Assembly: GCF_003234565.1 (NCBI RefSeq)
Contig: NZ_QKTU01000003.1
Span: 1 to 64,000, forward strand
DNA: 64,000 nt
Direction of reading: 5' to 3'
Origin: Curtobacterium sp. MCBD17_013
GTDB lineage: Bacteria; Actinomycetota; Actinomycetes; Actinomycetales; Microbacteriaceae
A model generated the notes under the pieces. That model was not told the DNA's origin. It was given only the letters and a program-made list of their open reading frames with translations, and did no database searches. A program made the translations under genes and the position numbers. This document shows positions 40,704 to 50,537 of this stretch, one piece after another; within the stretch, counting starts at the first letter, position 1; each line of letters begins with the position of its first letter.

Positions 40704-41711
40704 TCACGCGGTGAGGACTGCGTGCGTCCGACGCAGCCGCTCGATCCACCAGGAGCGGCGGTCGGGCGCGGCTGCGTGGCGCTCCAGCAGGTCCGGCGCG
40801 ACGTCGACGCGACGGACCGCGATCCTCCCGTCCTGCGGCAGGATCGGCCGGGCCGTGACGTCGCCCCGGAACATCGCGGCGGTGCCGAGTCCCGAGGCGA
40901 ACCCGTCAGCCGCCACCGCTGCGGCGAGGTGCGCGCCCATGCTGATCCCGACGGACGTGTCGAGCGCGCTCGAGACGACGCACGGCAGCCCGGCCTCGGC
41001 GACGACGCGCCCTGCCGCGGTGATCCCTCCGAGGGGCTGCGCCTTGACGACGAGGACGTCCGCGGCACCCGCGCGCGCGACGGCGAGCGGGTCCTCTGCC
41101 TTGCGCACGCTCTCGTCGGCCGCGATCGCGACGCCGAGCCCCTGGAGACGCCGTCGCAGCGCCGCGAGTTCCGGCACGGTCGCGCACGGCTGCTCGGCGT
41201 ACTGCAGGCCGAACGGCGCGAGGGCCTCGAGCGCCCGCGCGGCGTCGTCGACCGACCACAGTCCGTTCGCGTCGACGCGCACGGCGGCGTCGTCGCCCAT
41301 CACGGCCCGGACCGCACGGACCCGGGCGACGTCGTCGGCGAGGCCGGTGCCCGGCTCCGCGACCTTGACCTTGGCCGTCCGGCACCCGGGGTAGCGGGCG
41401 AGCACGTCGGGGACCGCGTCCGCGGGCACGGCGGGCACGGTCGCGTTGACGGGCACGGTGTCGGCGTCCGCCCGATGCGGTCGCCAGCCGAAGTCGACGG
41501 CGGCGCGGAGCCATGCGGCCGCCTCGGCGTCGTCGTACTCGACGAACGGCGAGAACTCGGTCCAGCCCTCGGGGCCACGCAGCAGCATGGCCTCGCGCAC
41601 CGTGATCCCGCGGAACCGGACACGCATGGGCAGCGCCACGACGTGCGCGGCGGCCAGGAGCTCGTCGATCGACGGGATCGGAGCGGTGGGTGGGGGAGTC
41701 ACGGTCGTCAC
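40704..41711 (-). CDS. menC: o-Succinylbenzoate synthase
   Basis: Enolase-superfamily dehydration step of menaquinone synthesis. 335 residues from GTG 41711, with GGAGGA 9 nt upstream. Lys pair in CRTAKVKVAE, metal ligands Asp in VDANGLWSVDD, Glu in YAEQPC, Asp in AADESVR, and Lys in VVKAQPLGGI. It runs opposite to menB-menE-menA but lies in the same cluster. Confidence 0.93.
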   Translation of the reverse strand: MTTVTPPPTAPIPSIDELLAAAHVVALPMRVRFRGITVREAMLLRGPEGWTEFSPFVEYDDAEAAAWLRAAVDFGWRPHRADADTVPVNATVPAVPADAVPDVLARYPGCRTAKVKVAEPGTGLADDVARVRAVRAVMGDDAAVRVDANGLWSVDDAARALEALAPFGLQYAEQPCATVPELAALRRRLQGLGVAIAADESVRKAEDPLAVARAGAADVLVVKAQPLGGITAAGRVVAEAGLPCVVSSALDTSVGISMGAHLAAAVAADGFASGLGTAAMFRGDVTARPILPQDGRIAVRRVDVAPDLLERHAAAPDRRSWWIERLRRTHAVLTA

Positions 41712-41868
41712 CCCCCGATCCTCCCAGGCGCGCTCAGGTGCCGCGCCGTGTGCTCGGAGGCGACCGCCAGTTCCGGCCGTTAGCATCCTCAGGTCGAGCG
41801 GCCGCCGGGTCGCGCGAACCAGGGACGGGAACGACCAGGAACGGTCGGAGATGACGCGGGGAGAGCCG

Positions 41869-42336
41869 GTGACGCCGAAGTCGCAGCAGCGCACCGGAGG
41901 CCGTCGACCCGCCTCGTCCACGCGTCGTGTCGCTCCCGACGGCGGCCGTGGGGTGCGGGCCGTCGACCGGTCCGACGAGTTCGCGCAGCTGCTGCGGACG
42001 AACACGGTCGACGTCGACCGACCGTCCAGTCGTGCCCGCCGGAGCCCGGTCGTCGGCAAGGTCGGGCTGGCCCTGGCCGTGGCGAGTGTGGCGGTGGACG
42101 CGAGTGCGTTCGCCGTCTTCATGGGCGGCGAGGTCGACTTCGCGGGCGGGATCTGCTTCGTGGTGGTGTTCCTCACCGTGATCGCCGCGGTGCTCGGGTT
42201 CGTCGCCGCGGTGGGCGGTCTCGGCCGCTGGTACGGCGTCGTGGCGGTGTTCATCGCGTTCGCCGCGAACCCCGTCGTCATCGTGGTCGTCCTCGTCGTG
42301 GCGGCGCCCGAGGTGCTCACGCAGTTCGGCAGCTGA
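41869..42336 (+). CDS. Small membrane protein in men cluster
   Basis: 155 residues from GTG 41869 with GGGGAGAG 4 nt upstream. An ATG at 41851 is in frame but has no good spacing. The first 60 residues are basic and Arg-rich, then three or four helices follow (GLALAVASVAVDASAFAVFM, ICFVVVFLTVIAAVLGFVAAVGG, GVVAVFIAFAANPVVIVVVLVV). No family recognised. It lies between divergent menC and menB. Confidence 0.65.
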   Translation: MTPKSQQRTGGRRPASSTRRVAPDGGRGVRAVDRSDEFAQLLRTNTVDVDRPSSRARRSPVVGKVGLALAVASVAVDASAFAVFMGGEVDFAGGICFVVVFLTVIAAVLGFVAAVGGLGRWYGVVAVFIAFAANPVVIVVVLVVAAPEVLTQFGS

Positions 42337-42384
42337 CCGAGGCCGAGGCTGAAGCCGGTCGGGGCCGCCGGATAGGCTCGGAGC

Positions 42385-43314
42385 ATGGCTGCACCCGTCT
42401 CCGACACCTTCGATCCCGACGTCTGGGACGCGGCGCCGATCGCCGCGTCGTTCACGGACATCACGTACCACAAGCACGTGTCGGGCGGGATCGTCCGCAT
42501 CGCCTTCGACCGTCCCGAGGTCCGGAACGCGTTCCGACCGCGCACCGTCGACGAGCTGTACCGCGCGCTCGACGACGCCCGGCAGGACCCCCGCGTCGGC
42601 TGCGTGCTCCTGACCGGCAACGGACCGAGCCCGAAGGACGGGGGCTGGGCGTTCTGTTCGGGCGGCGATCAGCGCATCCGCGGCCACAGCGGCTACGAGT
42701 ACGTCGGCGACGAGGGCGCCCCGCCCGAGGGCGTGGACCCGGCGGCGGCACAGGCGTCGATGGGCCGCCTGCACATCCTCGAGGTCCAGCGCCTCATCCG
42801 GATGATGCCGAAGGTCGTCATCGCGGTCGTGTCCGGTTGGGCGGCCGGCGGCGGGCACTCCCTGCACGCGGTGTGCGACCTGACCATCGCGAGCGCGGAG
42901 CACGGCCGGTTCAAGCAGACGGACGCCGACGTCGGCTCGTTCGACGGCGGGTACGGCAGCGCCTACTACGCCCGGCAGATCGGCCAGAAGGCCGCGCGCG
43001 AGGTCTTCTTCCTCGCCCGGGAGTACAGCGCCCAGCGTGCCTACGAGATGGGCGCGGTGAACCTCGTGGTCCCGCACGCGGACCTCGAGCGGACCGCGAT
43101 CGAGTGGGGCGAGACCATCCTCGGCAAGTCACCCACCGCGATCCGGATGCTCAAGTACGCGTTCAACGCGGTCGACGACGGCCTGGTCGGGCAGCAGGTG
43201 TTCGCCGGCGAGGCCACGCGGCTCGCGTACGCCTCGGACGAGGCCGTGGAGGGGCGTGACGCGTTCCTCGAGAAGCGCACGCCGGAGTGGACCGCGTACC
43301 CGTGGCACTACTGA
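42385..43314 (+). CDS. menB: 1,4-Dihydroxy-2-naphthoyl-CoA synthase
   Basis: 309 residues, crotonase fold. VRIAFDRPEVRNAFRPRTVDELYRAL; active loop GWAFCSGGDQRIRG; oxyanion GWAAGGGHSLHAVCDLTIAS; DADVGSFDGGYGSAYYARQIGQKAAREVFFLAREY is the MenB signature. Forms the naphthoate ring from o-succinylbenzoyl-CoA. Followed after 37 bp by menE. Confidence 0.96.
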   Translation: MAAPVSDTFDPDVWDAAPIAASFTDITYHKHVSGGIVRIAFDRPEVRNAFRPRTVDELYRALDDARQDPRVGCVLLTGNGPSPKDGGWAFCSGGDQRIRGHSGYEYVGDEGAPPEGVDPAAAQASMGRLHILEVQRLIRMMPKVVIAVVSGWAAGGGHSLHAVCDLTIASAEHGRFKQTDADVGSFDGGYGSAYYARQIGQKAAREVFFLAREYSAQRAYEMGAVNLVVPHADLERTAIEWGETILGKSPTAIRMLKYAFNAVDDGLVGQQVFAGEATRLAYASDEAVEGRDAFLEKRTPEWTAYPWHY

Positions 43315-43351
43315 TGCATCGGTGGGGCGTGACGGCGGTGAGCCGACGCCG

Positions 43352-44524
43352 ATGACGCGGCCGCTCCTCCCGGTCCCCACCGACGACCCGTTCGACGTGC
43401 TGCGGGCGCTCGAGTCCGCGCTGTCCGGCGGGCCGGCGATCCTGCCGCGGACGCCGTCACCCCGGTCTGCGTCGGTGCCGTCGTCGGACCCGACGTCCTC
43501 CACGCCGCCCGCCGTCGTGCCGCGTCGGGTCGCCCTCGTGGTCGAGACGAGCGGATCGACCGGCGCCGCGAAGCGGGTCGCGCTGTCGTCCGAGGCGCTG
43601 TTGGCCGGCGCGGCGGCGGCGGACGCGGCGCTCGGCGGTCCGGGCGGTTGGGTGCTGGCGCTGCCGACGCACTACATCGCCGGTCTCAACGTCCTCAGCC
43701 GCTCCGTCGCCGCGGGCACCAGCCCCGTCGTCGTGCCGCCCGGGCATTTCGACCCGACGGCGTTCGCCGACGCGGTCGACCGCCTGCACGCCGACCGCCG
43801 GTACACGTCGCTCGTCCCGGCGCAGCTGGCACGCGTGTTCGACGATGCCCGTGCGACCGCCGCGCTGGCCGGGCTCGACGCGGTGCTCGTCGGGGGACAG
43901 GCGACCCCGATCGCGCTGCGCGACCGCGCGCGTGCCGCCGGTGCCCGGATCGTCACCACCTACGGCGCGAGCGAGACGAGCGGCGGCTGCGTGTACGACG
44001 GTGTCCCGCTCGGCCCGGTCCGCACGCGGCTCGTCGACGGCGGCCTCGAACTGTCCGGTCCGATGCTCGCCGAGGGGTACCTGGACGACCCGGAGCGCAC
44101 GGCGGCCGCGTTCGTCGAGGGCGACGGGGTCCGCTGGTACCGCACCCAGGACGCCGCCGAGATCGCGGCCGACGGCACGGTGCGTGTGGTCGGCCGCCTC
44201 GACGACGTCGTCATCTCCGGCGGCGAGAAGGTCGCGCTCGGCGCGGTCGAACGGGTCGTCCGGGAGGCCCCGGGCCAGTCCGGCGCGGTCGTCACCCGCC
44301 GCGCCTCCGACCGCTGGGGCGAGGTGCCCGTCGTCGTGACCGACGTCGCGGTGGACGTCGCGGTGCTCCGGGAGCGCGTCGGCGCCGTGCTCGGTCGTGC
44401 CGCCCGGCCGGCCGCCGTCGTGGTGGTCGACGCCGTGCCCATGCTCCCGACGGGCAAGCCGGACCGACGCGCGGTGCAGCGGCTCGCCGCCGACGCCGCT
44501 CCCAGCGGCTCGATGGACACCTGA
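43352..44524 (+). CDS. menE: o-Succinylbenzoate--CoA ligase
   Basis: 390 residues, short for the acyl-CoA ligase family but normal for actinobacterial MenE. P-loop VVETSGSTGAAKRVALS, then TTYGASETSGGCVYDG, YRTQDAAEIAADGTVRVVGRLDDVVISGGEKVALG and the end MLPTGKPDRRAVQRL with catalytic Lys. Starts at ATG 43352. Confidence 0.94.
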   Translation: MTRPLLPVPTDDPFDVLRALESALSGGPAILPRTPSPRSASVPSSDPTSSTPPAVVPRRVALVVETSGSTGAAKRVALSSEALLAGAAAADAALGGPGGWVLALPTHYIAGLNVLSRSVAAGTSPVVVPPGHFDPTAFADAVDRLHADRRYTSLVPAQLARVFDDARATAALAGLDAVLVGGQATPIALRDRARAAGARIVTTYGASETSGGCVYDGVPLGPVRTRLVDGGLELSGPMLAEGYLDDPERTAAAFVEGDGVRWYRTQDAAEIAADGTVRVVGRLDDVVISGGEKVALGAVERVVREAPGQSGAVVTRRASDRWGEVPVVVTDVAVDVAVLRERVGAVLGRAARPAAVVVVDAVPMLPTGKPDRRAVQRLAADAAPSGSMDT

Positions 44525-44541
44525 CGATACGATCGGTGGCC

Positions 44542-45501
44542 GTGGCACAACGAGGCAAGGGACCCCGACCGACGTCGAAGCGCCGATCCGGACGGCCCGG
44601 TGGCCGACCGGTCGGGCGCCCCCAGAAGGCGACCGCACGCGACTGGATCGGCGGCGCCCGGCTCCGCACCCTCACGCTCGGCGTCGTCCCGGTCGTGCTC
44701 GGGACCGCCGTCGCGTACGTCGACGGTGGGTACGACCTCGGCATCGCGCTGCTGTGCCTCGCGGTCGCCCTGTTCCTGCAGATCGGGGTGAACTACAGCA
44801 ACGACTACTCCGACGGCGTCCGCGGCACCGACCGCTACCGCGTCGGCCCGGCGCGGCTCACGGGCTCCGGCAGAGCGCGTCCGCGGACGGTGCTCACCGT
44901 CGCGCTGACGTTCTTCGGGCTCGCGGCGGTCGCGGGTGTCGTGATCGTCGTGCTCACCGGGCTCTGGTGGCTCCTGGCGGTCGGCGCCGCGGCGATCCTG
45001 GCCGCGTGGTTCTACACGGGCGGCAAGCGGCCGTACGGGTACAACGCGCTCGGCGAGGTCTTCGTGTTCGTGTTCTTCGGCCTCGTCGCCGTGCTCGGGA
45101 CCGAGTTCGTCCAGATCCACCACGTGACCCTGAACGCCTGGGCCGCGGCGGTCGCCGCCGGGCTGTTCGCATGCGCCGTGCTCATGGTCAACAACATCCG
45201 GGACATCGACGAGGACCGTCTGGCGGGCAAGCGCACCCTGGCGGTCGTGCTCGGCAGCCGCGCCGCGCGGACCCTGTACGTCCTGTTCCTCGTCCTGCCG
45301 TACGTCGTGCTCGTGTGGTTCGTCGTGCTGTACTTCCGCACGGGCTACACGTACTTCACGCTGCTCCTGGCGCTGCCGGCCGCGATCATCGGCGCGACGT
45401 CGAGCCGCCCGCGAGAGCTCATCACGGCGCTGCAGCTGTCGTCGTTCTCGGCGCTCGCGTACGGCATCGTGCTCGGCATCGCGCTCGCGCTCGCGCCCTA
45501 G
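44542..45501 (+). CDS. menA: 1,4-Dihydroxy-2-naphthoate polyprenyltransferase
   Basis: Attaches the polyprenyl chain to the quinone ring in the membrane. 319 residues from GTG 44542; a GTG at 44536 would add two. UbiA motifs: IGVNYSNDYSDGVRGTD and MVNNIRDIDEDRLAGKRTLAV, both binding Mg-diphosphate. PYGYNALGEVFVFVFFG is the MenA signature. About eight helices after a basic N-terminal tail (RGKGPRPTSKRRSGRPGGRP). Confidence 0.95.
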   Translation: MAQRGKGPRPTSKRRSGRPGGRPVGRPQKATARDWIGGARLRTLTLGVVPVVLGTAVAYVDGGYDLGIALLCLAVALFLQIGVNYSNDYSDGVRGTDRYRVGPARLTGSGRARPRTVLTVALTFFGLAAVAGVVIVVLTGLWWLLAVGAAAILAAWFYTGGKRPYGYNALGEVFVFVFFGLVAVLGTEFVQIHHVTLNAWAAAVAAGLFACAVLMVNNIRDIDEDRLAGKRTLAVVLGSRAARTLYVLFLVLPYVVLVWFVVLYFRTGYTYFTLLLALPAAIIGATSSRPRELITALQLSSFSALAYGIVLGIALALAP

Positions 45502-45578
45502 GGCAGACAGCGATCGCGACGTCGCTGCCAGGGCGGCTGCCTCCGCCAGGAGGTCTGCGGCATCGGGGGCCGGGCTCC

Positions 45579-45658
45579 AGCGGGATCAGGCCCCGGCGGG
45601 ATCAGGCGTCGGCGGGATCAGGCGTCGGCGGGATCAGGCACCAGCGGGATCAGGCGTC
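45579..45658. repeat. 16-bp tandem repeat across the DUF4229 3' end
   Basis: Five copies of (G/A)GCGGGATCAGGC(G/A/C)(T/C)C, starting at 45579, 45595, 45611, 45627 and 45643. On the minus strand every unit contains GCCTGATCCCGC, that is the stop codon of the neighbouring gene. The real stop (TGA) is at 45650-45652 in the first-read copy. Confidence 0.9.
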
Positions 45659-45982
45659 GGCGTGGGGCGACGCGGGACGCTCGACGACGCCCGGCTCAGC
45701 GCTCCGGGCCGGGTCGACCGACGGAGCAGCGGAGTCCTCGGCGTCGACGAAGTCGTCCTCGAAGTCGGTGTCCTCGTCGTGGTCGGGCCCGCGTCGCCGC
45801 TCGGCGAAGCTGGTCGCCACCTGCCACCGCAGCTTCGGCAGCGCGATGTACGAGATGAGCAGCCCGACGAGCGCGGCGCCGATCGTCGCCACGGGCCACG
45901 GCAGCCGGATGACGAGGAAGACCGCGAGCAGGACCGCGAAGATCCCGATCCTCGCCAGGGAGTACACCAGCCACGACTTCAC
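45650..45982 (-). CDS. DUF4229 domain-containing membrane protein
   Basis: 110 residues. Two helices (WLVYSLARIGIFAVLLAVFLVI and PVATIGAALVGLLISYIAL), then a Lys/Arg junction PKLRWQVATSFAERRRG and an acidic disordered tail (HDEDTDFEDDFVDAED). DUF4229 proteins usually sit in the men cluster of actinobacteria between menA and menD, as here. Function unknown. Confidence 0.85.
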   Translation of the reverse strand: MKSWLVYSLARIGIFAVLLAVFLVIRLPWPVATIGAALVGLLISYIALPKLRWQVATSFAERRRGPDHDEDTDFEDDFVDAEDSAAPSVDPARSAEPGVVERPASPHADA

Positions 45983-46082
45983 CCGACGATTCTACGGTCG
46001 GGCGACGACGCGGGAGCTGAGCGTCCGGCGACCGGTGTGCACGTCCCGGCGCGTCCCAGCCGGAGCGACCTACACTCCGTCC

Positions 46083-46466
46083 ATGGTGAAGTTCCTCATC
46101 GGCGCCGTCGTCGCCGCCGTTGCGTTCACCGTGTACGCCGTCATCGACTGTGCATGGGTGCCGCGCGATCGGGTCCGTGCCCTCAACAAGCCCCTGTGGA
46201 TCGTCCTCGTCGTCGTCCTGCCGATCATCGGCGCCGTGCTCTGGTACCTGCTCGGGCGGGCCCCGGCACGGGCGGTGCCCCGGCAGCGGTACCGTGGGCC
46301 GGACGACGACCCGGACTTCCTCGGCGCCACCGCGCGCGCCGGGATGACCCGCAGCGAGAAAGAGCAGAGCGACGCAACCCTCCGGCACCTCGAACAACAG
46401 CTCGCCGACCTCGACGACGACCCCGGCGCCAGCGGCGGCCCCGGCGGCGACCGCCCCGACCGGTAG
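46083..46466 (+). CDS. PLDc_N domain membrane protein
   Basis: 127 residues. Two helices (KFLIGAVVAAVAFTVYAVIDCAW and NKPLWIVLVVVLPIIGAVLWYLLGRA) form the phospholipase-D N-terminal domain found alone in many actinobacteria, with no HKD catalytic domain. The cytoplasmic tail is charged (EKEQSDATLRHLEQQL, then DDDP). The end lies very close to, and possibly overlaps, the true start of menD. Confidence 0.85.
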   Translation: MVKFLIGAVVAAVAFTVYAVIDCAWVPRDRVRALNKPLWIVLVVVLPIIGAVLWYLLGRAPARAVPRQRYRGPDDDPDFLGATARAGMTRSEKEQSDATLRHLEQQLADLDDDPGASGGPGGDRPDR

Positions 46467-46527
46467 TCCCGGCAGCGATTCCCCGATCCGGCCCGCAGGG
46501 TCCGGGAGCCCGGCGACCGACTTCGCG

Positions 46528-48225
46528 GTGGCGTTCCTGCTCGAGCTGGCCCGCGCCGGCGTCACGGACGTCGTCGTGAGCCCGGGGTCGCGGTCGCAGG
46601 CCCTCGCCCTGGCCGCGGCCGCCGTCGAGCGCGCCGGTGCCCTCCGGGTCCACGTCCGGCTCGACGAGCGGACCGCCGCGTTCTTCGCGCTCGGACTCGC
46701 GGTCGAGACGCAACGGCCGGCCGCGGTCGTCACGACGTCCGGGACGGCCGTGGCGAACCTCCACCCGGCCGTGCTCGAGGCCCACCACTCGGGCGTCCCG
46801 ATGATCGTGGTGAGCGCCGACCGACCCGACGAGCTCCGTGGCATCGGCAGCAACCAGACCACGCACCAGCCGGGGGTCTTCGGCGCCGCCACGCGGTTCG
46901 TCCGGGACGTCGAGGCGCCGACCACCCACGGAGTGGACGACTCCACCCGGGCCACGCTCCGGGCACTCGTCCGCCAGGGCGTCGCGGCGGCGGCCGGCCA
47001 CGACGGGCCTCCCGGGCCGGTGCAGGTGAACCTCGCCTTCCGCGAGCCGCTCTCGGCCGCGGTCGGGGCCGTGACGGCCCCCGAGCCGCACGAGGTCGAC
47101 GCCGACTTCGCCACCCGTCGCACCGGACCCGCACCCGAGCGCGACCGCGACCTGGTCGTCGACGCCGACCCCGCCACGGTGGTGGTCGCGGGCCACGACG
47201 CCGGTGCGGACGCCGAGCGCATCGCGTGGGAGCTCGGCGCGCCCCTCCTGGCCGAGGTCTCGAGCGGCGCCCACTTCGGTCGCAACCTCGTCGTGGCCTA
47301 CCGTCAGCTGCTCCGTGACCCCGCCTTCGGCGGTCGCGTCCGCCGCGTGGTGGTCCTCGGGCACCCGACGCTCAGTCGTGAGGTCCCGGCGCTCCTCCAG
47401 CGCGCGGACGTCGAGGTCGTCGTGGTGCGGGGCGCAGCGGCCGAGGCGTACGACCCCGGCAGCGCCGCCCGTCCTCCGCACCCGGCCGTCGTCGTCCCGG
47501 GCATCCGCGTCGACGGGCGCCCGGGGCCGGAGCACCGCGCATGGGTGGGCACCTGGGTGGGTGCGAGCCGTGCCCTCCTCGGCGACGGGGACACCGCCCC
47601 CGATCTCGACGCCAAGCGGTCCGCCGACCGTGCGGAACGGGCGCAGTTCTTCCGCGACGAGCTCGCGGTGCGGCGGCGTCCCGTGGACCGGGCGATGCTC
47701 GTCGACGCGGTCTGGGGTGCCACCTGGCCGCACGACCGCCTCGTGTTCGGTGCGTCGCTGCTCATCCGGGTGGCGGACGGCCGCGTCCCGGGCAAGAAGG
47801 TGCGGGTGCACGCGAACCGCGGACTGGCGGGCATCGACGGCACGATCTCGACCGCGCTCGGCATCGCCGCCGGAGTCGAGGCCTCGGGCGCGACGGGGGG
47901 CACGACCCGCGTCCTCGTCGGCGACCTGACGTTCCTGCACGACCTCGGCGGGCTGGTGACGGGCGTCGAGGAGCGGCGCCAGCGCCTCCAGATCGTGGTC
48001 GGCAACGACGGCGGGGGTGCGATCTTCGGCGGGCTCGAGGTCGCCGCGACGACCGACCCGGCGGACATGCGCCGGATGATGGCGACACCGCAGGTGGTCG
48101 AGATCGAGCCCGTCGTCCGTGGCCTCGGGTGGGAGTACCGTCGCGCCGCCACCTGGGCCGAGCTCGAGCAGGTCCTCACGGATCCGGCCGACCGACTCGT
48201 CATCGAGGTGCCGCTCCAGGACTGA
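46528..48225 (+). CDS. menD: 2-succinyl-5-enolpyruvyl-6-hydroxy-3-cyclohexene-1-carboxylate synthase
   Basis: ThDP enzyme committing chorismate-derived isochorismate to menaquinone. VVSPGSRSQALALAAA and LDERTAAFFALGLA (catalytic Glu), TSGTAVANLHPAVLEA, GSNQTTHQPGVFG and the ThDP loop VGDLTFLHDLGGLVTG with VVGNDGGGAIFGGLE are all present. The only canonical in-frame start is GTG 46528, which gives 565 residues but leaves off the expected SPATDFA (46507-46527) and has no ribosome site. The frame stays open to 46348 without ATG, GTG or TTG, so the true start is unclear. Confidence 0.88.
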   Translation: MAFLLELARAGVTDVVVSPGSRSQALALAAAAVERAGALRVHVRLDERTAAFFALGLAVETQRPAAVVTTSGTAVANLHPAVLEAHHSGVPMIVVSADRPDELRGIGSNQTTHQPGVFGAATRFVRDVEAPTTHGVDDSTRATLRALVRQGVAAAAGHDGPPGPVQVNLAFREPLSAAVGAVTAPEPHEVDADFATRRTGPAPERDRDLVVDADPATVVVAGHDAGADAERIAWELGAPLLAEVSSGAHFGRNLVVAYRQLLRDPAFGGRVRRVVVLGHPTLSREVPALLQRADVEVVVVRGAAAEAYDPGSAARPPHPAVVVPGIRVDGRPGPEHRAWVGTWVGASRALLGDGDTAPDLDAKRSADRAERAQFFRDELAVRRRPVDRAMLVDAVWGATWPHDRLVFGASLLIRVADGRVPGKKVRVHANRGLAGIDGTISTALGIAAGVEASGATGGTTRVLVGDLTFLHDLGGLVTGVEERRQRLQIVVGNDGGGAIFGGLEVAATTDPADMRRMMATPQVVEIEPVVRGLGWEYRRAATWAELEQVLTDPADRLVIEVPLQD

Positions 48226-48255
48226 TCGCCTCCTGGGCCGGCCGGGAGGTCCGGC

Positions 48256-49548
48256 TCAGGCGAGCGCGTCGGTGACGGGCCGGAGCTTCAAGGCCGTCTC
48301 CGCGACCTCGCGGTCCGGTACCGACGCGGCGACGATCCCGGCACCGGCCCACGCGGTCACGGTGCCGTCGTCGTCGATCTGCGCGCTCCGCAGCGCGAGC
48401 ATCCACTCGCCGTCGCCGGAGGCACCCATCCATCCCACGGGTCCGGCGTACCGGCCGCGGTCGGTGCCCTCCAGTCGGGCGATGAGGTCGAGCGCAGCCG
48501 CTCGCGGCGTCCCGGCCACCGCCGCGGTGGGGTGGAGGACGTCGGCGACGTCGAGGGCGGTCGTGCCCTCGGGCAGCGTGGCCGACACGTCGCTGGCGAG
48601 GTGCCAGAGGTTCGGGAGCTGCAGGCGGAACGGTGCGGGATCGGCCCGCACGTCCGTGGCGACCGTGCCGAGCGCCTCGACGAGGCTCGCCCGCGCGAAG
48701 GCGTGTTCCTCGAGGTCCTTCGGGTCGGCGGCCAGGGACTCCGCGGCGAGGCGGTCCGATTCGGCGTCCGCACCGCGCGCGGCACTGCCCGCGAGCACCC
48801 GCGCGGTGAGCGTCCGCCCGTCGGTACGGGCGAGTGTCTCCGGCGTCGCGCCGACGAGGCCGTCGACCGCGAACGTCACGCAGTCTGGGTACGCCGCGGC
48901 GAGGTCGACGAGGACCCCCCGGCGGTCGGCGTCGGCCGGGAGGCGCGCCACGCGGTCACGGGCGAGCACCACCTTCTCGACCCCGCCGGCACGGATCACC
49001 CGGACGGCCTCGGCGACCGCGGCCGCGTAGGCGTCCTCGTCGATGCGACCGGGACCGAACGCGGCCGAGAGGTGGGCGGGCGCCGGGGTGGGCAGGGTGA
49101 TCGACGCGGTCGCGGTGGTCGGGACGACGTCCGCCACGACCGCGGGGAACGCGTCGCCGTCGAGGGGCTCGGGGTCGATCGTCGTCATCCACGCCCGCCC
49201 GTGACGGCGACCGATGACGATCCGCGGCACGACGAGCACGCTCGGGGCGGCGGACTCGTCTGCGAAGGCGAAGGCCCCGAACGCGACGAGTCCGGTCCCG
49301 CGGACCCGGAGGCCGTCGTCGACGGTGGCGCGCTCCACGAGGCGGCGCCAGGTGGCGGAGGCGTCGCGCATCCGGGCCGGGCCGGTGAACACGAACCGCA
49401 CGGCCTCGCCGATGCCGACGATGCCGTCACCGCGCCGGACGAAGGCGAGGGGACGGTCGGGGAGCGTCGCGGCCAGCACGTCCCCGGGGTCGTCCAGCAT
49501 GCGGGTCGCGACGGTCAGACGGGGGGTCTCGACGGCGGTCAGGGGCAC
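48256..49548 (-). CDS. menF: Isochorismate synthase
   Basis: Chorismate to isochorismate, entry to menaquinone. 430 residues from GTG 49548. The chorismate-binding domain carries [57 protein letters not shown] and [11 protein letters not shown] followed by [23 protein letters not shown] (active site). The N-terminal part (residues 1-140) is more variable. Divergent from menG. One GGCCGGGAGGCGC element copy lies in the gene near 48936. Confidence 0.92.
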   Translation of the reverse strand: MPLTAVETPRLTVATRMLDDPGDVLAATLPDRPLAFVRRGDGIVGIGEAVRFVFTGPARMRDASATWRRLVERATVDDGLRVRGTGLVAFGAFAFADESAAPSVLVVPRIVIGRRHGRAWMTTIDPEPLDGDAFPAVVADVVPTTATASITLPTPAPAHLSAAFGPGRIDEDAYAAAVAEAVRVIRAGGVEKVVLARDRVARLPADADRRGVLVDLAAAYPDCVTFAVDGLVGATPETLARTDGRTLTARVLAGSAARGADAESDRLAAESLAADPKDLEEHAFARASLVEALGTVATDVRADPAPFRLQLPNLWHLASDVSATLPEGTTALDVADVLHPTAAVAGTPRAAALDLIARLEGTDRGRYAGPVGWMGASGDGEWMLALRSAQIDDDGTVTAWAGAGIVAASVPDREVAETALKLRPVTDALA

Positions 49549-49630
49549 CCCACGATGGTACGCGTCCGGCCTCCGCGGGCCCGCCGTCGTACGGCTGCCG
49601 TCCGGCGTCGACCAACTAGGATGGCTCCTC

Positions 49631-50449
49631 GTGAGCAGGGCGGACATGGAGAAGCGGCCGGACGAGGTGGCGGCGATGTTCGACGACGTCGCGGCACGGT
49701 ACGACCTGACGAACGACATCCTCTCGGCGGGCAACGCTGCGCTCTGGCGCGTGGCGACGACCCGCGCGGTGGACCCCCGGCCCGGCGAACGTGTGCTCGA
49801 CCTCGCCGCCGGCACCGGGACGAGCTCGGTCGCGTTCGCCAAGCGCGGTGCCGAGGTCACGGCGCTCGACCTGTCCGCGGGCATGATCGAGGTCGGCCGA
49901 CAGCGTCACCCCGAGATCACCTTCGTCCACGGAGACGCCGAGCAACTTCCCTTCGAGGACGATTCGTTCGACGCCGTCAGCATCTCCTTCGGGCTCCGCA
50001 ACGTCAACGAGCCGTCCGTGGCGCTCGCCGAGATGTACCGGGTGCTCAAGCCCGGGGGCCGCGTCGTCATCTGCGAGTTCTCGACCCCGCCGCTCGCCGT
50101 CCTGCGCCTGTCGTACACGGCCTACCTCAAGCGGGTCCTGCCGGGCATCGCGCGGCTGTCGAGCAGCAACCCGGCGGCGTACCGGTACCTCGCCGAGTCG
50201 ATCTCCGCGTGGCCCGACCAGCAGGTGCTGAGCCAGTGGCTGCGCGGTGTGGGGTTCACGATGGTGGCGTACCGGAACCTCACCGCCGGTATCGTGGCAC
50301 TCCACCGCGGTCGCAAGCCGGTCGCGGGTGCCGTGCGCGAGTCCGCCGCACGCCGGGCGAAGGCACGGCGTGCCCACCAGCCGACGGGGGAGCAGCCCCG
50401 CGTCGGGACGGAGCCGGACGCGCCCGCGGCGGAACGACCGGGAGCGTGA
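49631..50449 (+). CDS. menG: Demethylmenaquinone methyltransferase
   Basis: Last step of menaquinone synthesis, SAM dependent (UbiE family). 272 residues from GTG 49631. [24 protein letters not shown] loop [22 protein letters not shown]-like [26 protein letters not shown] and [15 protein letters not shown] are diagnostic. The C-terminus is extended by about 40 disordered residues. Followed after 88 bp by the polyprenyl synthase. Confidence 0.95.
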   Translation: MSRADMEKRPDEVAAMFDDVAARYDLTNDILSAGNAALWRVATTRAVDPRPGERVLDLAAGTGTSSVAFAKRGAEVTALDLSAGMIEVGRQRHPEITFVHGDAEQLPFEDDSFDAVSISFGLRNVNEPSVALAEMYRVLKPGGRVVICEFSTPPLAVLRLSYTAYLKRVLPGIARLSSSNPAAYRYLAESISAWPDQQVLSQWLRGVGFTMVAYRNLTAGIVALHRGRKPVAGAVRESAARRAKARRAHQPTGEQPRVGTEPDAPAAERPGA

Positions 50450-50537
50450 CCGCCGGGGCCAGCCCCGCGGCCGAGCCCACCGATCCGGTCCACGACGAAC
50501 GGTCCGCGTCGGACCCAGTCCCCAGTACGGAGCAGCA

